NCBI GenBank assembly: GCA_037624485.1
Contig: JASJJC010000021.1
Coordinates: forward strand, 124,001-188,000
Length of the DNA: 64,000 nt
Direction: 5' to 3'
Origin: JAFMKE01 sp037624485
GTDB taxonomy: Bacteria > Bacteroidota > Bacteroidia > Chitinophagales > UBA8649
Position numbers and translations under genes: made by a program. Shown piece after piece: positions 1 through 8,084 of this stretch. The notes below the pieces were generated by a model. It was given only the letters and a program-made list of their open reading frames with translations. It was not told the DNA's origin and did not search any database. The number at the start of each line of letters is the position of its first letter. Position 1 is the stretch's first letter.

Positions 1-507
1 CTCATACGTCGTTTAAAGCGAGCTATAATTGCCAATAAGAAAGTCGAAATATTTAAACCCGAGATCGATGTTCGTTATGATGAGAGTGAAGTCGTTAGCC
101 ACGACAAAAACAGTATTCGTAGCACTCCCGTCAGTCATTCACAAAATATTTTATTGCTAGCTGATGGCGTAGAAGTTGTCGGTATCGATGAAGCGCAATT
201 CTTTGACATGGAGTTAATCAGCGTATGTGAAAAGTTAGCTAAACGTGGAACGCGAGTTATCATTGCGGGATTAGATATGGATTTTCAAGGCAAACCATTT
301 GGCCCTATGCCTTATCTATTAAGTATTGCTGATTATATTACTAAAGTACATGCAATATGTGTGCCTTGCGGTGAGATAGCTTTACACTCTTTCCGTAAAA
401 TATCTAATGATAAAACGGTTCTCTTAGGCGAAAGAGAAAGTTACGAACCTCGCTGCAGAAAATGCTTTGAGGCGGGTATGGCAGAACAAAAGAAAGCAAA
501 AATTTAG
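1..507 (+). CDS. tdk: Thymidine kinase, 5' end cut off by window edge
   Basis: Partial gene: the frame is open from base 1, so the start and the P-loop lie upstream of the window. The product phosphorylates thymidine to dTMP in the salvage pathway. What remains shows the type II thymidine kinase core: GIDEAQFF, carrying the catalytic Glu, then the first zinc-binding pair CVPCG and a second pair CRKC near the C-terminus, with the lasso segment between them. The C-terminal length fits the family. It ends 6 bp from the stop of the convergent CtpA-type protease gene, leaving no room for a separate terminator. Family assignment is secure; only the N-terminal third is unseen. Confidence 0.95.
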   Translation, partial: LIRRLKRAIIANKKVEIFKPEIDVRYDESEVVSHDKNSIRSTPVSHSQNILLLADGVEVVGIDEAQFFDMELISVCEKLAKRGTRVIIAGLDMDFQGKPFGPMPYLLSIADYITKVHAICVPCGEIALHSFRKISNDKTVLLGERESYEPRCRKCFEAGMAEQKKAKI

Positions 508-513
508 CTAAAT

Positions 514-2124
514 CTAATCGCCTAGCTGTTTCAAAGCTTCCTCGATAATCTTCGATTCTGTATTTAATACTTTGTAGAAACTCTCTTTATCGTAAAGCTG
601 CCTTGCTAGGTTTGCCTTTAATAATAATTTGACTCCTTGATCGTAAGCTTCTTTTTCCATGAATTGTGCCTTAAATCCTTCGTCAACTGCGTATGCTTTA
701 AATGAGTCTATAATTTGATTTGTAATCGCAAATTCGTCTATAAATTTCGACTCATTATATTGAGCTAATTTAGACGAATTCAGTTCCATAAACTGATACA
801 AAAAAGGAGAAATATATGACCGCAGCGAAGCGACGTAGTAATTGGCATAACTCGTGTCTATGGGCATAAATATATCCGGAGCAATTCCACCACCACCATA
901 TACCACTCGATTTTTTACCATAGTATAGTATTTTATCGTGTCTTGCTTATTGCTTACAGAATCTAAACCTAATAATTCCCCATTATCATATCTCGAATCA
1001 ACTTCATTAAAATAGTTATCTAAATCTTCATAAGATTTTTGAATACTTCTACCTGAGGGAGTATAATACCTGGCAATAGTAAGGCGCAAGGCAGAATTAT
1101 CTGGAAAGGCATATTGGTCTTGAACCAATCCTTTTCCAAAACTCCTTCTTCCGATTATGGTTCCTCTGTCCCAATCTTGCACAGCTCCTGCCAATATTTC
1201 GCTAGCCGAAGCAGAGTTTTGATCAATTAGAACAATCAATTTTCCCGCTTCAAAAATGCCTTTACGTGCAGTGGTGTATTCATATTTATCTTGATGTAAT
1301 CCTTCCGTATATACTACTAATTTACGCCCAGCTAATAATTCGTCGGCCATTTCTACAGATGCCTGTAAATATCCTCCTGGATTGCCCCGCAAATCAAAAA
1401 TAAGATTCTCCATACCTTCTTGTAATAGTCCAGATACGCCATTCATGAATTCCTCATACGTTGTTGCTGCAAATCGATTGACTTTTATATAACCTGTATT
1501 TTTGTTGAGCATATAACTCGCATCAACGCTATATAAAGGAATTTTATCTCGTGTAATTTCGAAATCAAGTAAGTTCCCATTACGAAGCACAGAAATCGCT
1601 ACCTTAGTTCCTTTTGGACCTTTCAACAATTTCATGACGTCTCCGTTGCTTACACCTACTCCGGCAACTATAGAATCTTTTACGGAAATAATCTTATCAC
1701 CACCCGATACGCCTACTTTTTCAGAAGGCCCACCTTCAATAGTGCTCTCTATATGTATGGTGTCTTTTATTATTCTAAATTGAACACCAATCCCTTCAAA
1801 ATTACCCTGCATATCTTCCCCAATTCCTTGAGTTTCTTCTGCTGAAATATAATACGAATGTGGATCTAGATCTTCTAGCAAATCTAAAATAGCCTTATCT
1901 TCTAAATCTTGCCGATTTATAGTATCCACATAGTGTTGCTCCACAAAGTCCAAAACGTCTTCTATCTTATTGTATTCGTATTTACTGAATACTGTATATT
2001 TCTCTGCACTTTGTTGATTAATCATGTAGCCTATAAAAATTCCTCCAGCAAGTGAAAGTGCAATTATAAGAGGGTTTAAATTCTGCTTTTTCTCAACAGA
2101 TTTTCTGGGAGTAATGTCGTTCAT
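514..2124 (-). CDS. S41-family C-terminal processing protease (CtpA/Prc type)
   Basis: 536 residues. A single membrane anchor (about residues 18-36) is followed by a periplasmic protease that cleaves near protein C-termini. A PDZ domain spans roughly residues 105-190 (GIGVQF, then GGDKI). The S41 catalytic core holds FDLRGNPGG (about 243-251), the Ser in NSASASE (S306 by comparison with Prc) and the Lys in SFGKG (K331). The Ser-Lys spacing of 25 matches Prc, so it should be active. It lies 9 bp downstream of the small membrane protein gene and is probably co-transcribed with it. Bacteroidota usually carry several such proteases, so a specific substrate cannot be named. Confidence 0.93.
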   Translation of the reverse strand: MNDITPRKSVEKKQNLNPLIIALSLAGGIFIGYMINQQSAEKYTVFSKYEYNKIEDVLDFVEQHYVDTINRQDLEDKAILDLLEDLDPHSYYISAEETQGIGEDMQGNFEGIGVQFRIIKDTIHIESTIEGGPSEKVGVSGGDKIISVKDSIVAGVGVSNGDVMKLLKGPKGTKVAISVLRNGNLLDFEITRDKIPLYSVDASYMLNKNTGYIKVNRFAATTYEEFMNGVSGLLQEGMENLIFDLRGNPGGYLQASVEMADELLAGRKLVVYTEGLHQDKYEYTTARKGIFEAGKLIVLIDQNSASASEILAGAVQDWDRGTIIGRRSFGKGLVQDQYAFPDNSALRLTIARYYTPSGRSIQKSYEDLDNYFNEVDSRYDNGELLGLDSVSNKQDTIKYYTMVKNRVVYGGGGIAPDIFMPIDTSYANYYVASLRSYISPFLYQFMELNSSKLAQYNESKFIDEFAITNQIIDSFKAYAVDEGFKAQFMEKEAYDQGVKLLLKANLARQLYDKESFYKVLNTESKIIEEALKQLGD

Positions 2125-2133
2125 AGAATTTAC

Positions 2134-2592
2134 TTAGAACCAAGACTTAATTAGATCTTGAATATTAAGGTCAAATAAATAATAAGGGATAAAAATAATT
2201 GAAGACCAGACTAAAAATGACAAGAACATCAATACACTTATTCTTAGCTTATCTTTACTTAGAGACATGGAAAGGAATATACCAACAGGTATACTTAGTA
2301 TCGGTGTTAACAAGGCTATTCCCGGTAAACCGAAATTTCTTCTAATTTTCACAACAAATCGATTCCAGGAGGTATAAGTCTTTTTCAAACGATTAGGAAA
2401 CAATTTTAAGAACCACTTATTCAATAACTCTCCAAAGAAAGTGAAGATAAAAACACCAAGAATTCCACCACCTACGGTACTCACATAACTCGGAATTAAG
2501 CCTTGTTGAAATCCTAGGGACGCAGCAATTCCTGTCAAAAATTTCACAGTTGAAAAACTGAAAACCAACAAGCCTGATAAAAATTCTTCCAA
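2134..2592 (-). CDS. Small polytopic membrane protein, possibly Sm_multidrug_ex-like
   Basis: 152 residues beginning at a TTG codon (TTG GAA GAA TTT); no upstream ATG or GTG fits better. A near-match to the -7 element (TATATTTA) sits about a dozen bases upstream. The protein has about four hydrophobic segments, with a basic stretch in the middle (FPNRLKKTY, VKIRRNFG) followed by GLPGIALLTPILSIPVGI. That glycine/proline-rich turn after a basic loop resembles the small multidrug export protein family (COG2426-like) and SNARE-associated membrane proteins, but I would not assign transport on this alone. It is the first gene of a two-gene unit with the CtpA-type protease. Confidence 0.7.
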   Translation of the reverse strand: MEEFLSGLLVFSFSTVKFLTGIAASLGFQQGLIPSYVSTVGGGILGVFIFTFFGELLNKWFLKLFPNRLKKTYTSWNRFVVKIRRNFGLPGIALLTPILSIPVGIFLSMSLSKDKLRISVLMFLSFLVWSSIIFIPYYLFDLNIQDLIKSWF

Positions 2593-3065
2593 TGTATTAA
2601 TAAATATAGCGATTAATGAAGTACGACATTTCGTTGACTAAGATACGACATAAGCACCATCTTTTTGAGGGTAACAGAGCTCTGCAAGATGCTTATGAAA
2701 AATCTAATAAACTTAATGGTACATACTCTATCTAACGTAATCGGAATCATTTTTGTTTTCTAAAATCATCGAAATATTGAAGAAAATGTTTAGACGAAGC
2801 AAGCCATGCTCTAATTCCCTAAACCAATACTCACATCTTCTAATTAGGCTGGATTTTTTTACTTTTATAGGATTCTTGCAGGTAATTATTCATTTTTTAT
2901 AACCATAGTAGCAAATTCAACACATACATAGATAGCGTTTAAAAGTAAAATTTACTTTAAGTTACACTAGATGCATTCTTAATAATAATCGGTTAGATAG
3001 AAGCTATGCTTGTTTTATTTGAGTTAAATAGTGTTAAGCTCAGATAATCCCATCGGATAGCCTAG
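2593..3065. other. Intergenic region without a supported gene
   Basis: About 470 bases between two divergently oriented genes. I see no ORF with protein-like composition except a 24-codon hydrophobic reading frame (2689-2763, +), which is too short to support. A near-repeat of TACGACAT occurs twice around 2622 and 2645. The right end runs into the -7 element of the sensor kinase promoter. No tRNA-like or terminator-like fold was recognised by eye. Confidence 0.5.
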
Positions 3066-3073
3066 TATCTTTG
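3066..3073 (+). promoter_or_regulatory. -7 promoter element TATCTTTG for the sensor kinase
   Basis: Exact match to the Bacteroidota -7 consensus TAnnTTTG, only seven bases before the ATG at 3081. Transcription would start almost at the start codon, giving a leaderless or nearly leaderless mRNA. No convincing -33 TTTG is visible. Confidence 0.6.
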
Positions 3074-3080
3074 ATAAGCG

Positions 3081-4592
3081 ATGAAAAAATGGCATATCTA
3101 TGGTATAATTGGAGTTTTAACGCTGGCGCTCATGGGGCTAGCCTATGTGCAATCCATTTATATAAAAAGAGGATTGGTTATTCAAAATCAAATCTTCAAT
3201 CAATATGTCAATGATGCCTTGGTGCGTGTTGCTGTGAAAATTGAAGAAGAAGCGGCATTTAAAATGTTAAACCGCCCTCGTTTAGAAAAAATTTACGACA
3301 AAGTTCAAAGCAGTAATGGAAGTTGTGGGATTCGCCTTCAATATCAAAACGGTTTGATCCTATTGGATGTTGAAAAAGAAAATGAAAGCTTTTCCTTTAT
3401 AGGGACGACTCTAAGCGAAATTGATAGCTTGGTCAAACTTGCCGACTTAGGAGAAGAAATTGAGTCAGAGCTTACTGGAGGTCTTTTGGAAGGATATAAT
3501 GAAATGTTGGAAGATCTCACGATGCAGTTTCTATATGGCAATACTTCAAGCCCTAGTTATGATTCTAGTCAGATTCACAATTTTTTAAATTATGAGTTGG
3601 ATCGAATTGCTATAAATACACCGTTTGATTTTGCTTTGCTGGATGGTTACACCTTTCGACAATTTTTTAGCACATTTAAAATTTTAAATCCTGCTTTACA
3701 AAACAATGCATACAAAACCTCCATTCATACGAGTCCATTATCCGGAGATCACGCAATATTACTTGTTGATTTCCCTAAAAAGCGGAGTTTTTTACTGAAG
3801 TCTAATAGCGAGTTACTTAGCTCTTCGTTCATTTTCATCTTACTTATTGTAAGCTCCTTTGGTGCAAGTATATTTATAATATTTAAACAAAAGAAGTTGT
3901 CAGAGTTGAAAACTGATTTCATCAATAATATGACGCATGAACTGAAGACACCTGTTGCTACAATTTCCTTAGCTACTCAAATGTTAAATAAGGAAAAAGT
4001 AAGGCAAGATGAAACTAAGATTCAAAACTACGTTGCAATTATTGGTGACGAGAATAAACGCTTAGGAACGCATATTGAGCGAGTTTTGCAAATTGCCCAA
4101 TTGGATAAAGATACTTTAAACCTTAGTAAGGATTTAGTCGATATTCACATACTTCTGGAGGATACCTTATCTAAGTTTAAGCTTCGATTTGACGATGCTG
4201 ATGCGCAAATTACACATTCTTTAATATCCCAAAACTTTTCGGTAAAAGCAGATAGAGAGCATTTAAGTAGCGTATTCTCTAATTTATTGGATAACTCAAT
4301 AAAATATAAACAAGCGGGTGATTTGCATATTGATATCAAAACATACAATAAGCTAAATCAACTCGTTATAGAAATAACAGATAATGGAATTGGGATGTCC
4401 AATGATGATCAAAAAAAGATTTTTACAAAATTTTATCGAGTTCCAACTGGTAACGTTCATAATGTGAAAGGCTTTGGATTGGGGTTAAGTTATGTTAAAA
4501 CCATCTTAGAAGCCCATAATGGAGGAATAAGAGTTAAATCTGAACTCAATAAGTACACTACATTTATCGTTAACCTACCGATAACAAAATAA
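3081..4592 (+). CDS. Sensor histidine kinase, RprX-like
   Basis: 503 residues. TM helix about 7-25, a periplasmic sensing region of about 220 residues, a second TM helix about 248-268, then a cytoplasmic kinase with no obvious HAMP domain. The HisKA box is FINNMTHELKTP with phospho-acceptor H286. The ATPase domain shows the N box (NLLDNSIKY), G1 (DNGIGM) and G2 (GFGLGLSYVK). All catalytic motifs are intact. The response regulator gene follows after 7 bp, so the two form one operon and signalling pair. The arrangement and sequence style resemble RprX/RprY of Bacteroides; the signal is unknown. Confidence 0.93.
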   Translation: MKKWHIYGIIGVLTLALMGLAYVQSIYIKRGLVIQNQIFNQYVNDALVRVAVKIEEEAAFKMLNRPRLEKIYDKVQSSNGSCGIRLQYQNGLILLDVEKENESFSFIGTTLSEIDSLVKLADLGEEIESELTGGLLEGYNEMLEDLTMQFLYGNTSSPSYDSSQIHNFLNYELDRIAINTPFDFALLDGYTFRQFFSTFKILNPALQNNAYKTSIHTSPLSGDHAILLVDFPKKRSFLLKSNSELLSSSFIFILLIVSSFGASIFIIFKQKKLSELKTDFINNMTHELKTPVATISLATQMLNKEKVRQDETKIQNYVAIIGDENKRLGTHIERVLQIAQLDKDTLNLSKDLVDIHILLEDTLSKFKLRFDDADAQITHSLISQNFSVKADREHLSSVFSNLLDNSIKYKQAGDLHIDIKTYNKLNQLVIEITDNGIGMSNDDQKKIFTKFYRVPTGNVHNVKGFGLGLSYVKTILEAHNGGIRVKSELNKYTTFIVNLPITK

Positions 4593-4599
4593 AAAAAAT

Positions 4600-5301
4600 A
4601 TGAAGGACATTAACAATAGAATATTATTGGCTGAAGATGACCCCAATTTAGGGACGGTATTAAAAGATTCTTTAGAATTAGAAGATAACTATGTCGAATT
4701 GTTTGCCGATGGTGAACAGGCATGGAAATCATTTAACAAGGACGATTTTGATATTTGTATTTTGGATGTAATGATGCCCTTGAAAGATGGGTTTACATTA
4801 GCTAAAGAAATAAAGAAAGTCGCACCTAAAATGCCGATTATCTTTTTAACTGCTAAATCCATGAAAGAAGATAAATTAGAAGGTTTTAAACTTGGGGCAG
4901 ATGATTATATTACAAAACCATTTAGTTTTGAGGAATTACAACTAAGAATTGAAGCTGTAATGAGAAGAGTGAATAGTTCCATACTCCCCAGTCAGCAAGC
5001 TGAATTTACACTAGGTAAATACACTTATGTAGATAATGATCGAGCCTTAAAAATAGGTGATGATTCAACTAAGCTCACCACTAAAGAAGCTGAGCTGCTG
5101 AAGTTGTTAGCTCATAATGTAAATAAAATAGTAGATCGAGATGTTGCTTTGAAATCAATTTGGGGAAACGATAACTATTTTACTGGCAGAAGTATGGACG
5201 TATATATTACTAAATTAAGGAAGTACTTGAAAGCCGATGATCGAATTGAAATTGTTAATATTCACGGTCAAGGATTTAAGTTGATTGTAAAGAATTCATA
5301 G
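4600..5301 (+). CDS. OmpR-family response regulator, RprY-like
   Basis: 233 residues: an N-terminal receiver with the acidic pair EDD (about residues 12-14), phospho-acceptor Asp in LDVMMP (D56), Thr in FLTAKS and Lys in TKPFSF. A winged-helix DNA-binding domain follows (about 130-233), with LTTKEAELL and the recognition region GRSMDVYITKLRKYL. It is the output partner of the kinase encoded 7 bp upstream. The pair matches the RprXY type of Bacteroidota. Regulated genes are not evident here; the following acyltransferase gene has its own promoter element and need not be in the operon. Confidence 0.94.
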   Translation: MKDINNRILLAEDDPNLGTVLKDSLELEDNYVELFADGEQAWKSFNKDDFDICILDVMMPLKDGFTLAKEIKKVAPKMPIIFLTAKSMKEDKLEGFKLGADDYITKPFSFEELQLRIEAVMRRVNSSILPSQQAEFTLGKYTYVDNDRALKIGDDSTKLTTKEAELLKLLAHNVNKIVDRDVALKSIWGNDNYFTGRSMDVYITKLRKYLKADDRIEIVNIHGQGFKLIVKNS

Positions 5302-5340
5302 CACATAAAAACTTAGCTTAGTTTAAATTGTATTTTCTCT

Positions 5341-5348
5341 TAACTTTG
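5341..5348 (+). promoter_or_regulatory. -7 promoter element TAACTTTG for the acyltransferase-gpsA unit
   Basis: Exact TAnnTTTG match ending 21 bases before the ATG at 5370, predicting a leader of roughly 15 bases. It separates the acyltransferase-gpsA transcript from the two-component operon upstream. Confidence 0.55.
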
Positions 5349-5369
5349 GCTCAGATACCCCAAGCCTAA

Positions 5370-7064
5370 ATGGACGAACATCAGCATATTAAAAATCGAT
5401 TAGAGCCAGTAATTTCAGAGATTACTGATTGGCCCATCTACAAGTTGAGCCAAGACCGTGAGTCTTTTCTTGAGGAAGCCATTTCCAAAACGATTGATAA
5501 TTTATTGCAATCATATAGTAATGCTGCTGTTTTGCACAGCGAGCTAAAAAGTGTGCTATATCAGGAGAAAAACAGATTAACCAAAGAGCCTTGGAAAAGT
5601 GACACCCCTGAAGAAAGAATATTTTGGAGTGAAATAAAGCGTCAAATACTCTTAACCGATAAGCTTGACGAAGAAAAGAAACAATTTAAACAGGATAAAA
5701 AAATACTTCGATCAATTCTTGAGTATTATTCGCTTGAAATTGTAGCAAATTTTGAACCCGGCAAATATAATATAGCTCGTCGTATTTTGCCCTTTCTTTT
5801 TAGCCGTTTGATGAATGCCTCACCTGGTAAAAAACTTAAGTTTTTGTTTGGTAGTAAGCAAACCATTTACGATAAATTTAATATTACCGGCCCCATTGAT
5901 CATATTCGAAATTTATCTAAAAAAGGTACTGTAATTATAGTTCCTACACACTTTAGTAATATAGACTCTCCTACTATTGGATTGATTATTGATATCATTG
6001 GTTTGCCCGCTATGACATATGGTGCGGGAATCAACCTATTTACCATTGGTATTCTTTCAAGGTGGTTAAATGATTTAGGTGCGTATAAGTTAGATAGAAG
6101 AAGAAAAAACAAACCTTACCTAGAACTATTGAAAAATTATAGTACGGTAGCCATTTCAAGAGGAGCTCATTCGCTTTTTTTTCCCGGAGGAACTCGGTCA
6201 CGTTCTGGACAAATTGAGAAGAAATTAAAACTGGGATTACTCGGCACTGCACTGGAAGCTCAACGTCAGAATTTATTGAAATTTCATAAGGATACAGCTA
6301 AAAAAGTATACATCGTACCAGTTGTCTTAAACTATCATTTCGTTATGGAAGCCTCTTCTTTAATTCGGCAGCACTTAGCCTACGAAGGGAAAGAACAATT
6401 TATTCCTGAAAAGGATGATTTCAGCACTTCCTACAAGTTGTTAAAGCTGATTTTTAAAGTAATTACTGCCAATCCAGGTATGACCGTTTCCTTTTCTTCA
6501 CCGATGGATGTCGTTGGCAATGAAGTTGATTTTGAAGGGAATAGTATTAATAATATTGGACAAAATGTAGATATCAAAGACTACTTTACCTTAGCAGGTA
6601 AAATGAAGGAGGACAAACAAAGAGACAATGTTTATACTTCAATTTTAGGTGAAAAAATCGTAGAAAAATTCCTTACTGCAAACACTGTTCTTAGTAGTCA
6701 TTTGGTTTCATTTGTTGCCTTTGAATTGATTCAGAAAGAATTTAAAAACTTAGATATTTACCAATTATTAAGAGTTCCAGTTGATGAAATTGAAATCAAT
6801 GTTGAAGAATTCAAGGTGAAGCTTAATACTATTAAAGAAAAAATAATTGACTTATACGCTGAAGGTAAGTTGAGGGTTCATGATCGTATAAAAGGCGATA
6901 ATGATGAAATTATTAAACATGGTTTAAAGAATTTAGGTGTCTATCATCCAAGCTTACCTTTACTCAAAAATGCAAACGGTAATATCATAACACAGGATTT
7001 AAAAGTCTTATATTTTTATAGAAACAGATTAATGGGATATGGACTCGAACAACACTTTAAGTAA
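5370..7064 (+). CDS. PlsB-like glycerol-3-phosphate / lysophosphatidate acyltransferase
   Basis: 564 residues. The acyltransferase core carries motif I as H-x4-D in HFSNID (H194, D199), a basic segment LDRRRKNK, and motif III FFPGGTRSRSG (about 269-279). These are the catalytic and glycerol-phosphate-binding blocks of the PlsB/PlsC superfamily. It is shorter than proteobacterial PlsB (about 800) and longer than PlsC (about 250), with an N-terminal helical extension of about 180 residues and a C-terminal region of about 180. The 3' end overlaps gpsA by 26 bp. That link to glycerol-3-phosphate supply favours a role in the first acylation of phospholipid synthesis, although acylation of the 1-acyl intermediate is possible. 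Confidence 0.85.
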   Translation: MDEHQHIKNRLEPVISEITDWPIYKLSQDRESFLEEAISKTIDNLLQSYSNAAVLHSELKSVLYQEKNRLTKEPWKSDTPEERIFWSEIKRQILLTDKLDEEKKQFKQDKKILRSILEYYSLEIVANFEPGKYNIARRILPFLFSRLMNASPGKKLKFLFGSKQTIYDKFNITGPIDHIRNLSKKGTVIIVPTHFSNIDSPTIGLIIDIIGLPAMTYGAGINLFTIGILSRWLNDLGAYKLDRRRKNKPYLELLKNYSTVAISRGAHSLFFPGGTRSRSGQIEKKLKLGLLGTALEAQRQNLLKFHKDTAKKVYIVPVVLNYHFVMEASSLIRQHLAYEGKEQFIPEKDDFSTSYKLLKLIFKVITANPGMTVSFSSPMDVVGNEVDFEGNSINNIGQNVDIKDYFTLAGKMKEDKQRDNVYTSILGEKIVEKFLTANTVLSSHLVSFVAFELIQKEFKNLDIYQLLRVPVDEIEINVEEFKVKLNTIKEKIIDLYAEGKLRVHDRIKGDNDEIIKHGLKNLGVYHPSLPLLKNANGNIITQDLKVLYFYRNRLMGYGLEQHFK

Positions 7065-8082
7065 ATATGGGGTCATAGGAGCGGGTAGCTTCGGCCTCGC
7101 CATTGCTAATTTATTGGCAGAAAATGGTAATGTGCTGATATATGCCAGAAATGAGCAACAAGTGAAAGATATCAATATCAATCACTTATCTAAAAACTAT
7201 GTGATGAAGGAGGCCGTCATTGCGACGAATGACCTCAAAACAATTGCAGCCGAATGTCAATTAATATTTCCAATTGTTCCCTCAAATGGCTTTGTAAGTA
7301 TGCTTGAGGACATTGCACCCTATTTAAAACCCTATCATGTATTGATTCATGGTACGAAAGGGCTTTATACTCCAAAGAAGATTTCTGGTGATATTTTGTT
7401 GAGAAAGGAGGAGGTGTTTACCATGTCCGAACTAATTAAAATTAAAACTGGTGTCGTAAGAATTGGCTGTTTAGCTGGGCCTAACTTAGCTTCAGAGTTA
7501 GCTGAAGATCAGCCTGCAGCGACGGTTATAGCAAGTAAGTTTAATGAAGTAATAGAATTGGGCCAACAGGCACTGCGGAGTAGTCGATTCCAAGTCTACG
7601 GATCGAATGAGTTATTAGGGGTAGAGTTGGCTGGTGTGCTTAAGAATTATGTGGCAATTGCTTCAGGAATGCTAACAGGTTTAGGATATGGCGAAAATGC
7701 AAGAGCCCTATTAATTACGCGAGGTATGGCAGAGTTAATTTATATAGCAAAAGCATTAGGAGCCAATGAACGAGCTTTCTTAGGCTTGGCAGGTATAGGT
7801 GATTTAATTGCCACGTGTAATAGTCCCAAAAGCAGAAACTACAGAGTTGGATTGCAGCTGGCAGAAGGAAAAAAATTAGATGAAATCATTGAGGCTATTG
7901 GTGAAGTCGCTGAGGGAGTTAAAACCTTGCAAATTGTGAAAGCTATGCAGAAATATGGATATAGAGCCCCATTGGCAGAGATTTTATATAAAATTGTTTT
8001 CGAAGAATTAGCGATTAAAAAAGGTATTGATTTTTTGATGAGATTTTCTTCAGATAAGGATGCAGAATATATTGTTTCCTAA
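7039..8082 (+). CDS. gpsA: Glycerol-3-phosphate dehydrogenase [NAD(P)+]
   Basis: 347 residues. Reduces dihydroxyacetone phosphate to sn-glycerol-3-phosphate, the backbone for phospholipids. The N-terminal Rossmann fold begins with GVIGAGSFG. The catalytic Lys lies in GVLKNYVAIASG, and the substrate-binding region includes GLAGIGDLIATC and SRNYRVG. Length is normal for GpsA. The ATG at 7039 overlaps the end of the acyltransferase gene; no later in-frame start keeps the nucleotide-binding motif intact. Overlap implies translational coupling with the enzyme that would use its product. Confidence 0.96.
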   Translation: MDSNNTLSKYGVIGAGSFGLAIANLLAENGNVLIYARNEQQVKDININHLSKNYVMKEAVIATNDLKTIAAECQLIFPIVPSNGFVSMLEDIAPYLKPYHVLIHGTKGLYTPKKISGDILLRKEEVFTMSELIKIKTGVVRIGCLAGPNLASELAEDQPAATVIASKFNEVIELGQQALRSSRFQVYGSNELLGVELAGVLKNYVAIASGMLTGLGYGENARALLITRGMAELIYIAKALGANERAFLGLAGIGDLIATCNSPKSRNYRVGLQLAEGKKLDEIIEAIGEVAEGVKTLQIVKAMQKYGYRAPLAEILYKIVFEELAIKKGIDFLMRFSSDKDAEYIVS

Positions 8083-8084
8083 TT

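Noticed and set aside
2689..2763. 24-codon hydrophobic frame in the 2.6-3.1 kb gap
   Set aside because: Too short to separate from chance in AT-rich DNA, and no promoter element fits.
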